Notes: a model not told the origin generated them from the sequence alone. 24,915 nucleotides of DNA from an uncultured Saprospiraceae bacterium (GCA_937967535.1 CALCMV010000113.1:1-24915); one strand, 5' to 3'; shown: positions 1-7,698, numbered from the stretch's first letter. Numbers and translations are program-made.

Positions 1-3
1 ACT

Positions 4-114
4 GTACTGACGACTTTAGCCGTCAGATAAATTTTACTATAATTTTTAAAATGCTAAAATTAAGTTATTTATAAATATGTTTTCATTTCACGCGACGGCT
101 AAAGTCGTCGGTAC
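4..114. repeat. MITE-like inverted-repeat element, copy 1
   Basis: Two 21-bp arms, at 4-24 and 94-114, are inverted copies of each other with 20 of 21 bases matching; the core is GACTTTAGCCGTC. They enclose about 70 bp of very AT-rich DNA. A second copy of almost the same length lies at 23903-24012, and the AT-rich interior of copy 1 aligns with the reverse complement of copy 2, so these are two members of one family in opposite orientation. No transposase gene is linked. A non-autonomous mobile element or a dispersed hairpin repeat are both possible. Confidence 0.75.
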
Positions 115-245
115 GGTATTCGCGGTCAGCCTGTTTAGCTGGCAGTCATTACAGTTTTCCGAAATTTATGCTGTTCACAGTGCTTCGTGGTTCAATACCC
201 AATACAAATTTTAAGGCAAAACAATTTGCATCAAGAATAAATTAA

Positions 246-277
246 TTTGATTTAGAAATAAAAAAACGATACCTTTG
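246..277 (+). promoter_or_regulatory. Bacteroidota-type promoter of ruvC
   Basis: TTTG at 246-249 and TACCTTTG at 270-277 match the Bacteroidota -33/-7 promoter pattern (TTTG and TAnnTTTG) with a 20-nt spacer. The -7 box ends five bases before the ruvC ATG, so transcription should begin about 0-3 nt from the start codon and give a leaderless or nearly leaderless mRNA. Confidence 0.65.
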
Positions 278-282
278 ACCTG

Positions 283-849
283 ATGAAAAAAATAACACCT
301 TCATATCGTTACATTGGGGTCGATCCGGGAACAAATATATTGGGTTATGCCATTATTGAAATTGCAGGAAAGGCGGTGCGCGTGTTGGATATTGGCGTAT
401 TGCGAATGACGAACTTAGAAACACATCCCCTCAAATTGAAGCGAATATTCGAGGGAATAGAGGAACTGATTCATAAGTATAAACCTATAGAAATGGCGGT
501 AGAAATTCCATTTTACGCCAAAAACCCTCAATCTATGCTCAAACTCGGACGCGCACAAGGGGTAGCCATCGCCGCCGCCATGACGAATGATGTGGAGGTC
601 ATTGAGTATTATCCGAAAAAAATAAAACTTGCTATAACAGGTAATGGTAATGCCTCAAAGGAACAACTCGCCGCGATGTTGGAGAATATTCTCAAAATCA
701 ACGTGAGTCAGTACCCATTGGATGCCAGCGACGCACTTGCGGCTGCGATGTGCCATTTTTACAAACGCGGCAACCCACTTAGCGGACAGAAAAAATACAA
801 TGATTGGAGTAGTTATTTGAAGGATAATCCGAATCGAAAATCAAAGTAA
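283..849 (+). CDS. ruvC: Crossover junction endodeoxyribonuclease RuvC
   Basis: This is the Holliday-junction resolvase, a cytoplasmic, Mg-dependent dimer that nicks four-way DNA junctions symmetrically together with RuvAB. The 188-aa product has the RNase H-like fold signature at its N-terminus (IGVDPGTN, Asp14), the second acidic position in VEIPF (Glu74), and the C-terminal DASDALAAAMCH motif (Asp147 and Asp150, with His158). These correspond to the four acidic catalytic positions of E. coli RuvC. Length is close to the usual 170-190 aa. The ATG at 283 follows the promoter directly with no room for a Shine-Dalgarno site. The gene stands alone and converges on the next gene; ruvA and ruvB are not in the window. 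Confidence 0.95.
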   Translation: MKKITPSYRYIGVDPGTNILGYAIIEIAGKAVRVLDIGVLRMTNLETHPLKLKRIFEGIEELIHKYKPIEMAVEIPFYAKNPQSMLKLGRAQGVAIAAAMTNDVEVIEYYPKKIKLAITGNGNASKEQLAAMLENILKINVSQYPLDASDALAAAMCHFYKRGNPLSGQKKYNDWSSYLKDNPNRKSK

Positions 850-875
850 AGTGATAACATAATTCAAAATTGAAA

Positions 876-976
876 ACTGCCACAAAGACACGAAGACACA
901 AAGTATAAGTTGCTGATAAGCATGAAAATTCTTTGTGTCCTTTGCGTCTGTTTAGTTTTCGTGTCCTTCATGGTTT
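876..976. repeat. Inverted array of about 8-bp words between convergent genes
   Basis: The left arm (881-903) is three tandem words of the form ACACAAAG/ACACGAAG. The right arm (931-975) carries the reverse-complement words (CTTTGTGT, CTTTGCGTC, TTCGTGTC). The transcript of either strand would fold into a long imperfect hairpin. It occupies the gap between ruvC (+) and the arylsulfotransferase-like gene (-), so it may act as a bidirectional terminator. The word belongs to the general class of short-period arrays seen elsewhere in this window. Confidence 0.7.
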
Positions 977-1013
977 TAGCATTACATCCACTACACTACC
1001 TATAATCATTCCC

Positions 1014-2663
1014 TTAATATAAAATCAACTTACGCGCCTGACTTACATTTTCACGAGAAATAATGCGGTAAAAATAAACGCCGGAAGGCAAATCACTGAT
1101 ATTTACATTCATTTCGCGGCTCCCTCGGGGCAGATATTTTTTCCATAAAAATTGCCCTTGTGCATTATATAATTCCAAATAGTTATCGTTTGTTTTTGTA
1201 TTCAAATTGTACGAAAAATACACATCACTAATTGCGGGATTGGGAATAGCATTTAAATTAAATTCTGCAAAATCGGGTTTGTCAATATCTGTTATAATCT
1301 CGCAATCAGAGGGAAAGGGATTGAGTTCGATAGGCTCGCCGGGGCTGAGGTCTCTGCCTGCAAACCCCTCAAAATCAGGTGCATATCGTTTGGAAATAAA
1401 TACAGCGTTTCCGGGTGCGGGATTGCCTTGTTCTACGGGATTGTTGCCCTGCAATGGATTGATATAATCCCAATGCACTGTGCCTTCATCATCCACTTCA
1501 AAAAGCCGTCCGATTTGCCCTATACAGATGAAAGTATGCCCGTTGGGCAGTCGTTGTGCGCTCGAAATTCGGGCAGAGTACATACTCCCAAGTGGTGTGG
1601 TGGTATAGCTGCTATGCAATTCGGCAGGTGCGAAAGCTAGTGCAGTTGGGGTTTCATAATTCCCCATAGCATCTACCGGAGGGATGAGTACATCAATGGA
1701 GGAAAACTCTATCGGTTCGCGTTCCAAACCATTATTGAACACCATAATTTGACCTGCGCCGGGCATTCCCGCCGGAATCCAATGGCTATTATGCTGACGA
1801 TAAAAAATGCGGTCTTCGATGGTGCCGCGCCGATAGGCTTCGGGATTGCCCCAACGGTAGAGGATGTCGCCGCCTTTGCCTGCATTGCCGCCTGTGTGTC
1901 CGGCGGCTTCTTCGGTGTTGGTGCTATGGTCAATAATCCAGAACTCATTGAAATTGCGTAGGTTAATCATAATTTGGTCGAGTTCGGGATTGTAGTCAAT
2001 GTGATTGGCATGTAGCCAATCTTCAAAACCACCACCGATGCCGATATAGTTGATATCCACCAACTCCGGGTGGTCGGCAGGGTTGCCAAAATTGGCTTTG
2101 GTCGGGTCGTGGTCTTGGATGAGGTGGTCCATGACGTGCCATTCCCATACGATATTTGCAGAATCTGTGCCGATGATAGGTTCGACCTCAAAAATGGCTT
2201 CGGGGCGCAGTTCTTCATCTACCAAATCAGGATTGCGTCCTGCTTCGATGACTTGCTGTTCTGTGAATAATTCCCAAGCCAAAATAAGGACATTGCCATT
2301 CGGAAGTAACTCAATATCATGGTGTTGTGAGAATTTATCCGAGAAAAATTCATAGTGCCAAATCAATTCACCTTCCCAGTTGTACATTTCTATACCGCCG
2401 CCTTGTGTGCCAAATCGGGTAGCACGCATCAGGTTGCCTTCGGGGGTCAGGTAAGCCGAAAAGAAGGGCCGATTATCGCTTGTCCATTGGTTGACGATTC
2501 GTCCGCAATTATCAAGTAAATAGGCTTTTCGTGCGCTAGAGGGATTGAGCAAAGTATAGCCGTTGTAAGCAAGGCTGTCGTTGAGAAATAAGCCTACGGT
2601 TTGTTGGGCGTAGGTTTGGAGGGTGAATAGTAAGATGGCGAGTGTTAAGTAAATTTTGTGCAT
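1014..2663 (-). CDS. Arylsulfotransferase (ASST)-like secreted protein with type IX sorting domain
   Basis: The 549-aa protein starts with a signal peptide (residues 1-19, cleavage after QTYA). Residues about 30-450 resemble the six-bladed propeller of the arylsulfotransferase family: GNLMRATRF, the HHDIELLPNGNVLILAWE blade and HANHIDYNPE are typical of ASST-like proteins. The last 80 or so residues form a type IX secretion sorting domain (AIPNPAISDVYFSY at its start, LPSGVYFYRI near its end), which predicts export through the outer membrane and attachment to or release from the cell surface. Whether it transfers sulfate is not shown; many family members are uncharacterised. It is the last gene of a minus-strand run, in the place where an M23 peptidase often follows DUF4292 in related genomes (from memory). 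Confidence 0.8.
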   Translation of the reverse strand: MHKIYLTLAILLFTLQTYAQQTVGLFLNDSLAYNGYTLLNPSSARKAYLLDNCGRIVNQWTSDNRPFFSAYLTPEGNLMRATRFGTQGGGIEMYNWEGELIWHYEFFSDKFSQHHDIELLPNGNVLILAWELFTEQQVIEAGRNPDLVDEELRPEAIFEVEPIIGTDSANIVWEWHVMDHLIQDHDPTKANFGNPADHPELVDINYIGIGGGFEDWLHANHIDYNPELDQIMINLRNFNEFWIIDHSTNTEEAAGHTGGNAGKGGDILYRWGNPEAYRRGTIEDRIFYRQHNSHWIPAGMPGAGQIMVFNNGLEREPIEFSSIDVLIPPVDAMGNYETPTALAFAPAELHSSYTTTPLGSMYSARISSAQRLPNGHTFICIGQIGRLFEVDDEGTVHWDYINPLQGNNPVEQGNPAPGNAVFISKRYAPDFEGFAGRDLSPGEPIELNPFPSDCEIITDIDKPDFAEFNLNAIPNPAISDVYFSYNLNTKTNDNYLELYNAQGQFLWKKYLPRGSREMNVNISDLPSGVYFYRIISRENVSQARKLILY

Positions 2664-2691
2664 AGTGATTTGTCGAATTTTTTACGGAAAG

Positions 2692-2745
2692 AATGGCAAT
2701 GACAATGAAAATAGCAATTTCAATGACAATAGCAATGACAATAAG
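2692..2745. repeat. Array of nine 6-bp words (AATnnn)
   Basis: Nine consecutive hexamers all begin with AAT: AATGGC, AATGAC, AATGAA, AATAGC, AATTTC, AATGAC, AATAGC, AATGAC, AATAAG. There is no inverted partner. The array starts 29 bp upstream of the arylsulfotransferase-like start codon. A second AATnnn array, on the other strand, lies at 17825-17872. The rest of the 2664-2880 gap is AT-rich with nothing recognisable. Confidence 0.8.
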
Positions 2746-2880
2746 TAGTAGGACATTTTTATTTTATAAAAAAAATATAATAAAGTTTTGATAATCAAAT
2801 AGTTAGCGAAATTATTTTTATAATTTATTCAGTCCACTTACTTAGCTATGAAAATGTTTAATTTTTTTTTAAACAGGCTT

Positions 2881-3657
2881 TTAACCTCGTTGATATCGTG
2901 AAGATACGCTAAAAGGCATAGATTTAGGCACATCAATTTCAACTTTAGAGAAATTAATTTTAATTGTGCCGTCGCCTGTTTCTTCGCTGTTGAGTTCGAT
3001 ATTGCGGCGATGAGAGAAATGGTATTGATTGATTTTTTTATATTCGTCAAAATCAATAGAAAAGCTGCGTTGGTGGGCATCGTCATTGACCGACATTTCT
3101 TTGAGCAGATAAGGGACTGTGCCGAGTCGGTATTCGGTTTGGTAATCATTGGTATTGGCAGTGAGGATGTATTGGTCGGGGAGTTTTTTGGAATTGACAT
3201 TATCTTCATCTAATAGAATGGCATTGCCTAATATCATTTCTTGGAGTAGATTGAAGTCGGCGGGTAGATTATATTCTGATTCTACATAAGCTAAAGGACG
3301 CGCATAATAGGTGCGATTGAGGCGGTCAAGGATAAATACCGAATCAGGGCGAATCAAAGCGCGACCTGCCTCTAAACCGATTTTACTGACATTCATCCAA
3401 ATCGCACTATCGCGGCGTACACGAATATTTGCGGAGAGTGTCATATTCATCCCAAAGCCGCTTGGTACGATACGTGCTTTTGAGCTAAACCATTCTGCCT
3501 GAATTTGATTGCCTTGCAATTTTTCCAGCAAAAAAGAAGTGGATTCACGTTTGGCATTGGCGGCGGCTTCTTTTTTTGCTTTGCAAGAGGGAAAAGCAAA
3601 AATAATTATAAAGATTGCTATAAATCCAAGGTGTAATATGCGATTGAATTTAGTCAT
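2881..3657 (-). CDS. DUF4292 lipoprotein
   Basis: A 258-aa lipoprotein. The hydrophobic N-terminus ends in a lipobox-like FPSC with Cys25 as the lipidation site. The remainder (KLQGNQIQAEWFSSKARI, SIWMNVSKIGLEAGRALI, VFILDRLNRTYYARPL) matches the Bacteroidota DUF4292 family, which has a LolA/LolB-like fold; a role in lipoprotein or outer-membrane handling is inferred from that fold only. The order nucleotidyltransferase, TPR protein, DUF4292 protein is, from memory, conserved in Bacteroidota, which supports the assignment. The ATG at 3657 is 17 nt from the inverted-repeat element that fills the gap to the TPR gene. Confidence 0.8.
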   Translation of the reverse strand: MTKFNRILHLGFIAIFIIIFAFPSCKAKKEAAANAKRESTSFLLEKLQGNQIQAEWFSSKARIVPSGFGMNMTLSANIRVRRDSAIWMNVSKIGLEAGRALIRPDSVFILDRLNRTYYARPLAYVESEYNLPADFNLLQEMILGNAILLDEDNVNSKKLPDQYILTANTNDYQTEYRLGTVPYLLKEMSVNDDAHQRSFSIDFDEYKKINQYHFSHRRNIELNSEETGDGTIKINFSKVEIDVPKSMPFSVSSRYQRG

Positions 3658-3674
3658 TAATTTTAAATTTGGCG

Positions 3675-3831
3675 CTTTGACAATTTTTGTAAAAAGGATT
3701 CCTGCCCTGCGCCCAAACCTATAAGGTTTTTGGAAACCTTATAGGTTTTGCATTGACATCCAAATATTTAAACTTTATGATTTTTTTTAACCTAAAAGCT
3801 AATTTTCTTTTTTTTGCAAAAATTGTCAAAG
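3675..3831. repeat. 157-bp inverted-repeat element with internal perfect hairpin
   Basis: The outer arms 3675-3695 and 3811-3831 match in inverted orientation at 20 of 21 positions (CTTTGACAATTTTTG core). Inside is a perfect 15-bp stem, AAACCTATAAGGTTT (3715-3729) and its complement (3734-3748), with loop TTGG. The element fills the 205-bp gap between the TPR and DUF4292 genes and ends 17 nt before the DUF4292 start codon. It could be a mobile hairpin, an mRNA-processing site or an attenuator; the sequence does not decide. Confidence 0.75.
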
Positions 3832-3862
3832 AACCTTAAATTTCAGAAGGCATTAAACCATG

Positions 3863-5575
3863 TTATTCATACAATTTGCGGTCTGCTATTTTCTTATCTA
3901 ATAATTCAGAATTTGCGCCTTTTTCCCGCGCCAATTCCCAATATTTGAGGGCTTCGTCGTGGTCATTGAGTTGGAAGAGGACATTGCCGTAGTTTTCGAG
4001 TACGGAAGGGTTGTTGGCTGCGCCATTATCGAGGGCTTTTTTAATCCATTTTTGGGCTTCTTTGTATTTGCCTTTTTTGTAAAGCATCCAGCCGTAGGTG
4101 TCTTGGATGGATGGGTCGTTGGGCGATTCTTCGAGGGCTTGCTGTACCATTTTTTCGGCACGTTTTATATCCTCACCGCGCAGGGCGAGATGGTAGGCGT
4201 AATTGTTGAGCGCAAGTGGGCTTTTGTCATTGAGGCTCAAGGCTTCTTCAAATGCGCCGTCCGATTTTTCGGGTTTGCCCAAGTAGCCGTAATTTACACC
4301 GATTTGAATGAGGACTTGCTCTTTCAATGTCGGATTTCTGCCCGTCATCATCAGGGCTTCTTCGAGGATGTCGAGGGCTTCGCGGTGGCGATTGAGTTGG
4401 GTGAGTGCCAAGCCATTGAAAAAGTAAACAGCAGGTTGGGCGGGAAAAAGTTCGAGTGCGGTTTCTGTGTTTTTCAATAATTCTTTTGGTTGGTTGAGCG
4501 CAGAATTGATGAAAAATATTTGTTCCCATACGACAAAAGCATTGCTTTCGAGTGCAACGGCGCGTTCGTATTGTGGGAGTGCTTCGAGTGGTTTGTCGCA
4601 ATAATTGAGCATATCGCCATGTACGGAGAATGCTTTGGCTTCGTCGGGATGCGTCTCGGTGAGTAGTTGGGTGAGGCTGATGGCTTCGGCTTGTAGTGCG
4701 GCATCTTTGCTCTCCGAAACTTCTTTAATATAAGGTACTATCTCTTTAATTTTGAGGTCGATACCTACATCCGGATTGCCAAATACCGGGCGCATAGAGC
4801 GCAGGTATTGGTTGGTTTCGCCTTGTGTTTGGTAGAGATTGGCGAGTGCGAGTGTGGCATCGGGATTTTCGGGTTCATTTTCGAGAATTTTTTTATAAAT
4901 TTTGGAGGCTTTTTCCTTTGCTCCCATGCGCTCTTGATGTTGGGCGAGGAGGAGTTGGCTTGGAATATTGCCGGGGTCAATCTTGGCGAGTTTTTGAAGT
5001 TCTTCGAGTGCCTTTTTGTGTTGGTTGGCACGCATGTGGAGGTCGTATTTTTGTTTGGAAATTTCGGGGATAATGCCCGTTTTACTTTCCAACATATTAT
5101 AAATACGCACTGCCTCATCGTAGCGGTCTGCCTTAGCATAAAGATAGGCTTGCTCGTAGTATAAATTTTCATTTTCGGGGTCATTTTTAATCAAACGGTC
5201 ATAGACTTTGGAGGCACCGTCAAAATCGCTGCGATGCACCAAAATATCGGCATACAAAGAATTGTAATAAGTATTGTCGGGCGCAAGGTCGAGGGCAGAT
5301 TTGATATAACGCAATGCCTTATCATCATCTTTTTTTAAGATGTATAATTCGGACAATTCGTACATTGCCACATGGTTCTTTTTGTCCTTTTTTAAGACTG
5401 CCTCAAATCGCTCAATCGCCAAATTGATATTGCCCAACATCTTGGATTTGTTGGCATCAATGAAGGTGGCTTGGATGTCCAACTCTTTTTTGGTAGGGCG
5501 TTTTTGAGCTTGTGCAAATGCACTGAAAGTACACATTACTAATATAAGTGCAGCTATAATCTTGTTGTCTAACAT
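3863..5575 (-). CDS. Exported tetratricopeptide repeat protein
   Basis: From the ATG at 5575 the product is 570 aa with a signal peptide (MLDNKIIAALILVMCTFSAFA, cleavage before QAQ). Extending upstream gives only a GTG start whose codons lie in a heptamer array, so the ATG is preferred. Nearly the whole mature protein is TPR helices (for example NHVAMYELSELYILKKDDDK, and SIQDTYGWMLYKKGKYKEAQ near the C-terminus), a scaffold for protein-protein contacts in the periplasm. From memory, Bacteroidota commonly place such a TPR protein between a nucleotidyltransferase and a DUF4292 lipoprotein. Partner and substrate are unknown. The downstream gap is filled by the 157-bp element, the upstream one by the heptamer array. 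Confidence 0.85.
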   Translation of the reverse strand: MLDNKIIAALILVMCTFSAFAQAQKRPTKKELDIQATFIDANKSKMLGNINLAIERFEAVLKKDKKNHVAMYELSELYILKKDDDKALRYIKSALDLAPDNTYYNSLYADILVHRSDFDGASKVYDRLIKNDPENENLYYEQAYLYAKADRYDEAVRIYNMLESKTGIIPEISKQKYDLHMRANQHKKALEELQKLAKIDPGNIPSQLLLAQHQERMGAKEKASKIYKKILENEPENPDATLALANLYQTQGETNQYLRSMRPVFGNPDVGIDLKIKEIVPYIKEVSESKDAALQAEAISLTQLLTETHPDEAKAFSVHGDMLNYCDKPLEALPQYERAVALESNAFVVWEQIFFINSALNQPKELLKNTETALELFPAQPAVYFFNGLALTQLNRHREALDILEEALMMTGRNPTLKEQVLIQIGVNYGYLGKPEKSDGAFEEALSLNDKSPLALNNYAYHLALRGEDIKRAEKMVQQALEESPNDPSIQDTYGWMLYKKGKYKEAQKWIKKALDNGAANNPSVLENYGNVLFQLNDHDEALKYWELAREKGANSELLDKKIADRKLYE

Positions 5576-5586
5576 GGAAGTATCAA

Positions 5587-5650
5587 GTTGCGAGTAGCGA
5601 GTAGCGAATTGCGAGAAAAAACCCGCCACTCGCTACTCGCCATTCGTTAC
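5587..5650. repeat. Inverted array of 7-bp words (CGAGTAG)
   Basis: The left arm (5587-5616) has CGAGTAG, CGAGTAG, CGAATTG, CGAG in exact 7-bp register. The right arm (5625-5650) has the inverted words CCACTCG, CTACTCG, CCATTCG, TTAC. The two arms fold on each other around a short A/C spacer. The array fills the gap between the nucleotidyltransferase and TPR genes; the TAA stop of the nucleotidyltransferase (5647-5649) is part of the last word. Confidence 0.85.
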
Positions 5651-6651
5651 TTAATCTGTGTATAATCGCCTATGCTGATTTCAGACGTTTGGTTGGAATA
5701 TGTAACGTGATTTCCCAACATAGAGTTTTCTAAAATCGCATTTTCTACTTTTGTATTGTCCTGAACAACGGTATTTTTCAAAATTGAATTTGTAACCACC
5801 GTATTTTCTCCAATAGAAACATGTGGTCCGACCACCGAATTTTCAATGACTGCGCCCGCACCAATATAGCAGGGTTGCTTGACAATCGAATTGGTGACAG
5901 TTGCCGATTCATTAACAAGTTTCGTGCCTTTATTCAACTCCAAAATACGTTGATTACTGTACACCACCGCGTTTTTGTTGCCGCAGTCGAGCCATTCTGT
6001 GATTTCGCCGGGATAGAATTTTGTGCCTTTGGCACGCATATTTTCGAGGGCATTGGTGAGTTGGTATTCGCCCTTTTCTTTGATGTCATTATCAAGGAGG
6101 TATTGCAATTCATTTTTGAGATATTCGCCATCGCGGAAATAGTAAATACCGATAATTGCCATATCCGAAACAAAGGTTTCGGGTTTTTCCACAAAATTAG
6201 TGATATATCCCTCCTCATGCAATTCTATAACGCCAAATGCCGAAGGGTCGTCCACACGCTGCACCCAAATGACAGCATCTTTTTCGGTATCCAATTTAAA
6301 ATTCATATCAAACAAAGTATCCGCAAATGCGACGATACAATTGCCCGACAAACTTTCTTTTGCACACAAAACAGCATGTGCCGTACCAAGTGGTTTGTCT
6401 TGGTAGTAAATGCTGCCTTTCGCACCCAATTTGGCGGCGGTAGCTTTGAGGTCTGCCTCTACTTTAGTGCCAAAATCCGGTGCAATAATAAAGGCAATTT
6501 CTTCGATTTGACCGCCTTGTGCAGCAGCGAGGTCTTCGGCAATACGCTGTACGATAGGTTTACCGGCAACGGGTACAAGTGGTTTTGGGACGGTCAAGGT
6601 ATGCGGACGCAAGCGCGAACCACGCCCTGCCATCGGAATGATAATTTTCAT
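5647..6651 (-). CDS. Sugar-phosphate nucleotidyltransferase with hexapeptide-repeat C-terminus
   Basis: From the ATG at 6651 the product is 334 aa and opens with the NTP-transferase signature MKIIIPMAGRGSRLRPHT, followed by VPKPLVPVAGKPI. An upstream extension would run through the inverted-repeat element and is rejected. DKPLGTAHAVLCA and VAFADTLFDMN are the nucleotide- and metal-binding loops. Residues about 255-334 form left-handed beta-helix turns (CYIGAGAVIENSVVGPHVSIGEN). Such enzymes make NDP-sugars from sugar-1-phosphate and an NTP for cell-envelope polysaccharide; the exact sugar (glucose, GlcNAc or other) cannot be read from the sequence. It is the first gene of the minus-strand run ending at 1014. 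Confidence 0.88.
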   Translation of the reverse strand: MKIIIPMAGRGSRLRPHTLTVPKPLVPVAGKPIVQRIAEDLAAAQGGQIEEIAFIIAPDFGTKVEADLKATAAKLGAKGSIYYQDKPLGTAHAVLCAKESLSGNCIVAFADTLFDMNFKLDTEKDAVIWVQRVDDPSAFGVIELHEEGYITNFVEKPETFVSDMAIIGIYYFRDGEYLKNELQYLLDNDIKEKGEYQLTNALENMRAKGTKFYPGEITEWLDCGNKNAVVYSNQRILELNKGTKLVNESATVTNSIVKQPCYIGAGAVIENSVVGPHVSIGENTVVTNSILKNTVVQDNTKVENAILENSMLGNHVTYSNQTSEISIGDYTQIK

Positions 6652-6664
6652 GTAAAAATGAGTA

Positions 6665-6818
6665 AGAGCATGTTTAAATTTTTTCTGCCTGATAATCAAC
6701 AGTTTATGGTTTTGGCGAGACATCAAAGAGGGAGTTTATCGGGATAAATGACCGATTTGATGTGAAGCCAAGTTCATAAAATGTTGGTTATCAGGCAGAA
6801 AAAATTTAAACATGCTCT
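6665..6818. repeat. 154-bp long-palindrome element in the nucleotidyltransferase leader
   Basis: Arms of about 37 bp begin with AGAGCATGTTTAAATTTTTT (6665 on) and end with its complement at 6818; both carry TGCCTGATAA or the inverted copy. The pairing continues inward: GGCGAGACATCAAA on one side faces TTTGATGTGAAGCC on the other, leaving a small centre around TATCGGGATA. The RNA would be one very long imperfect hairpin, ending 14 nt before the nucleotidyltransferase start codon. Pieces of the same words occur near 15910-15970 (CATGCTCTTA, CCTGATAATC) and at 20179-20192 (GCATGTTTAAATTT). Confidence 0.8.
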
Positions 6819-6830
6819 AAATGAATACAG

Positions 6831-6916
6831 ATGAGTAAATGAGTAAATGAATGGATGAGTACAATAATAGGTTGGTAGATTTACTCATTTATTCATTTAC
6901 TCATCTACTCATTTTT
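6831..6916. repeat. Inverted array of 8-bp words (ATGAGTAA)
   Basis: The left arm (6831-6862) reads ATGAGTAA, ATGAGTAA, ATGAATGG, ATGAGTAC. The right arm (6878-6916) is the inverted series ending TTTACTCA, TCTACTCA. The period is exactly 8 bp. The array lies between the probable promoter at 6927-6934 and the 154-bp element, so both would be transcribed into the leader of the nucleotidyltransferase mRNA. Confidence 0.85.
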
Positions 6917-6926
6917 AATTGTGACG

Positions 6927-6934
6927 CAAATATA
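6927..6934 (-). promoter_or_regulatory. Probable -7 box upstream of the nucleotidyltransferase run
   Basis: On the minus strand the sequence TATATTTG, followed by CGTCAC, matches TAnnTTTG. No TTG is present 20 nt upstream, so support rests on the -7 box alone. Initiation here would give a leader of about 270 nt containing two large hairpins. The recA promoter carries the same TTTGCGTCA continuation. Confidence 0.4.
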
Positions 6935-7698
6935 GCGTATCAAACGGGTGTTATGAGTTTTTTTGCAAAAAATAAAATGATGCTGCAAATCATTTTTATT
7001 AGCTTTTGAGTAGGTTTAATTTTTTTCAAATAGAAAATTACGGAGATGTTCGAGTAAAATAGAGAATAGTTGCAAGGCGAATATTTTTATGAAAAATGAC
7101 TGTCTGAATACTCAAATATCCACTTTTAACAAAGAAATTCGCCTTGCAACTCGCATACAATCATTTACCTTATTTTCGTCGGATATTACCAAAATCACGA
7201 ACTTATTAAGTGTAATTTATTGGTTTTGCCTTTAAATTAATAGGTAATTATCAATTTGGCAAAAATATTGGTGATTACATTTTTTTTTCAATAAATACAC
7301 ATGCTTTTTTTTAAAAGAATTATTTTTTTTCATACATTTGTATGTGACCCTATGAAGCATTTAAATAAGATAAATAATATATTTAAGGTTGTATCAAAAT
7401 AACAGATAATACATTCAAAGAAAATATTCTGTTTTAAAATAAGCTATATAATTAATCGGAATCTTCTTTCGTATTTCCTTAAATTTATTGTTAACCCTAT
7501 TTATCTCACAAATAACCATTTATACTTTTTAGGTATATTTATATTATTATTCTCAATAATAATTTTGAATATATTTTTGATTGAATTGGAACTTGAGGCG
7601 GTTACAATTTAGATATTTTGCACACGCAATATTATTATTTCATCCAAGGACGGAGCCTTATCACACACCTCTTTCCTTTTCAAAACTAAGTATCAGTT
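6935..7698. other. Gene-free AT-rich region with one long-loop inverted repeat
   Basis: No coding sequence is supported. GTTGCAAGGCGAAT (7069-7082) and its exact complement (7137-7150) form a 14-bp stem with a 54-nt loop. A minimal -7 match, TACATTTG, sits at 7333-7340 inside the palindrome CATACATTTGTATG; it would give a leader of about 350 nt for the gene at 7699 and lacks a -33 box. The remainder is long A and T runs. Confidence 0.6.

Noticed and set aside
4..114. Inverted-repeat element considered as an integron attC site
   Set aside because: The arms lack the RYYYAAC and GTTRRRY core sites, and no integrase or cassette array is present.
3959..4480. 173-aa open frame on + opposite the TPR gene
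   Set aside because: It is a shadow of the TPR protein; the minus frame has signal peptide and TPR motifs, and the + frame shows no domain.
5575..5629. Longer start (GTG at 5629) for the TPR protein
   Set aside because: The extra codons lie in the heptamer array, and the ATG at 5575 begins a clean signal peptide.
6652..6726. Longer start for the nucleotidyltransferase
   Set aside because: The extra 25 residues run through the inverted-repeat element; MKIIIPMAGRG at 6651 is the normal family start.
5821..6747. 308-aa open frame on + opposite the nucleotidyltransferase
   Set aside because: The minus strand encodes the GxGxRLRP signature and hexapeptide repeats; the + frame is low-complexity Phe and Cys.
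6831..6916. Short-period arrays considered as CRISPR
   Set aside because: Units are 6-8 bp and contiguous, with no spacers of equal size and no cas genes.
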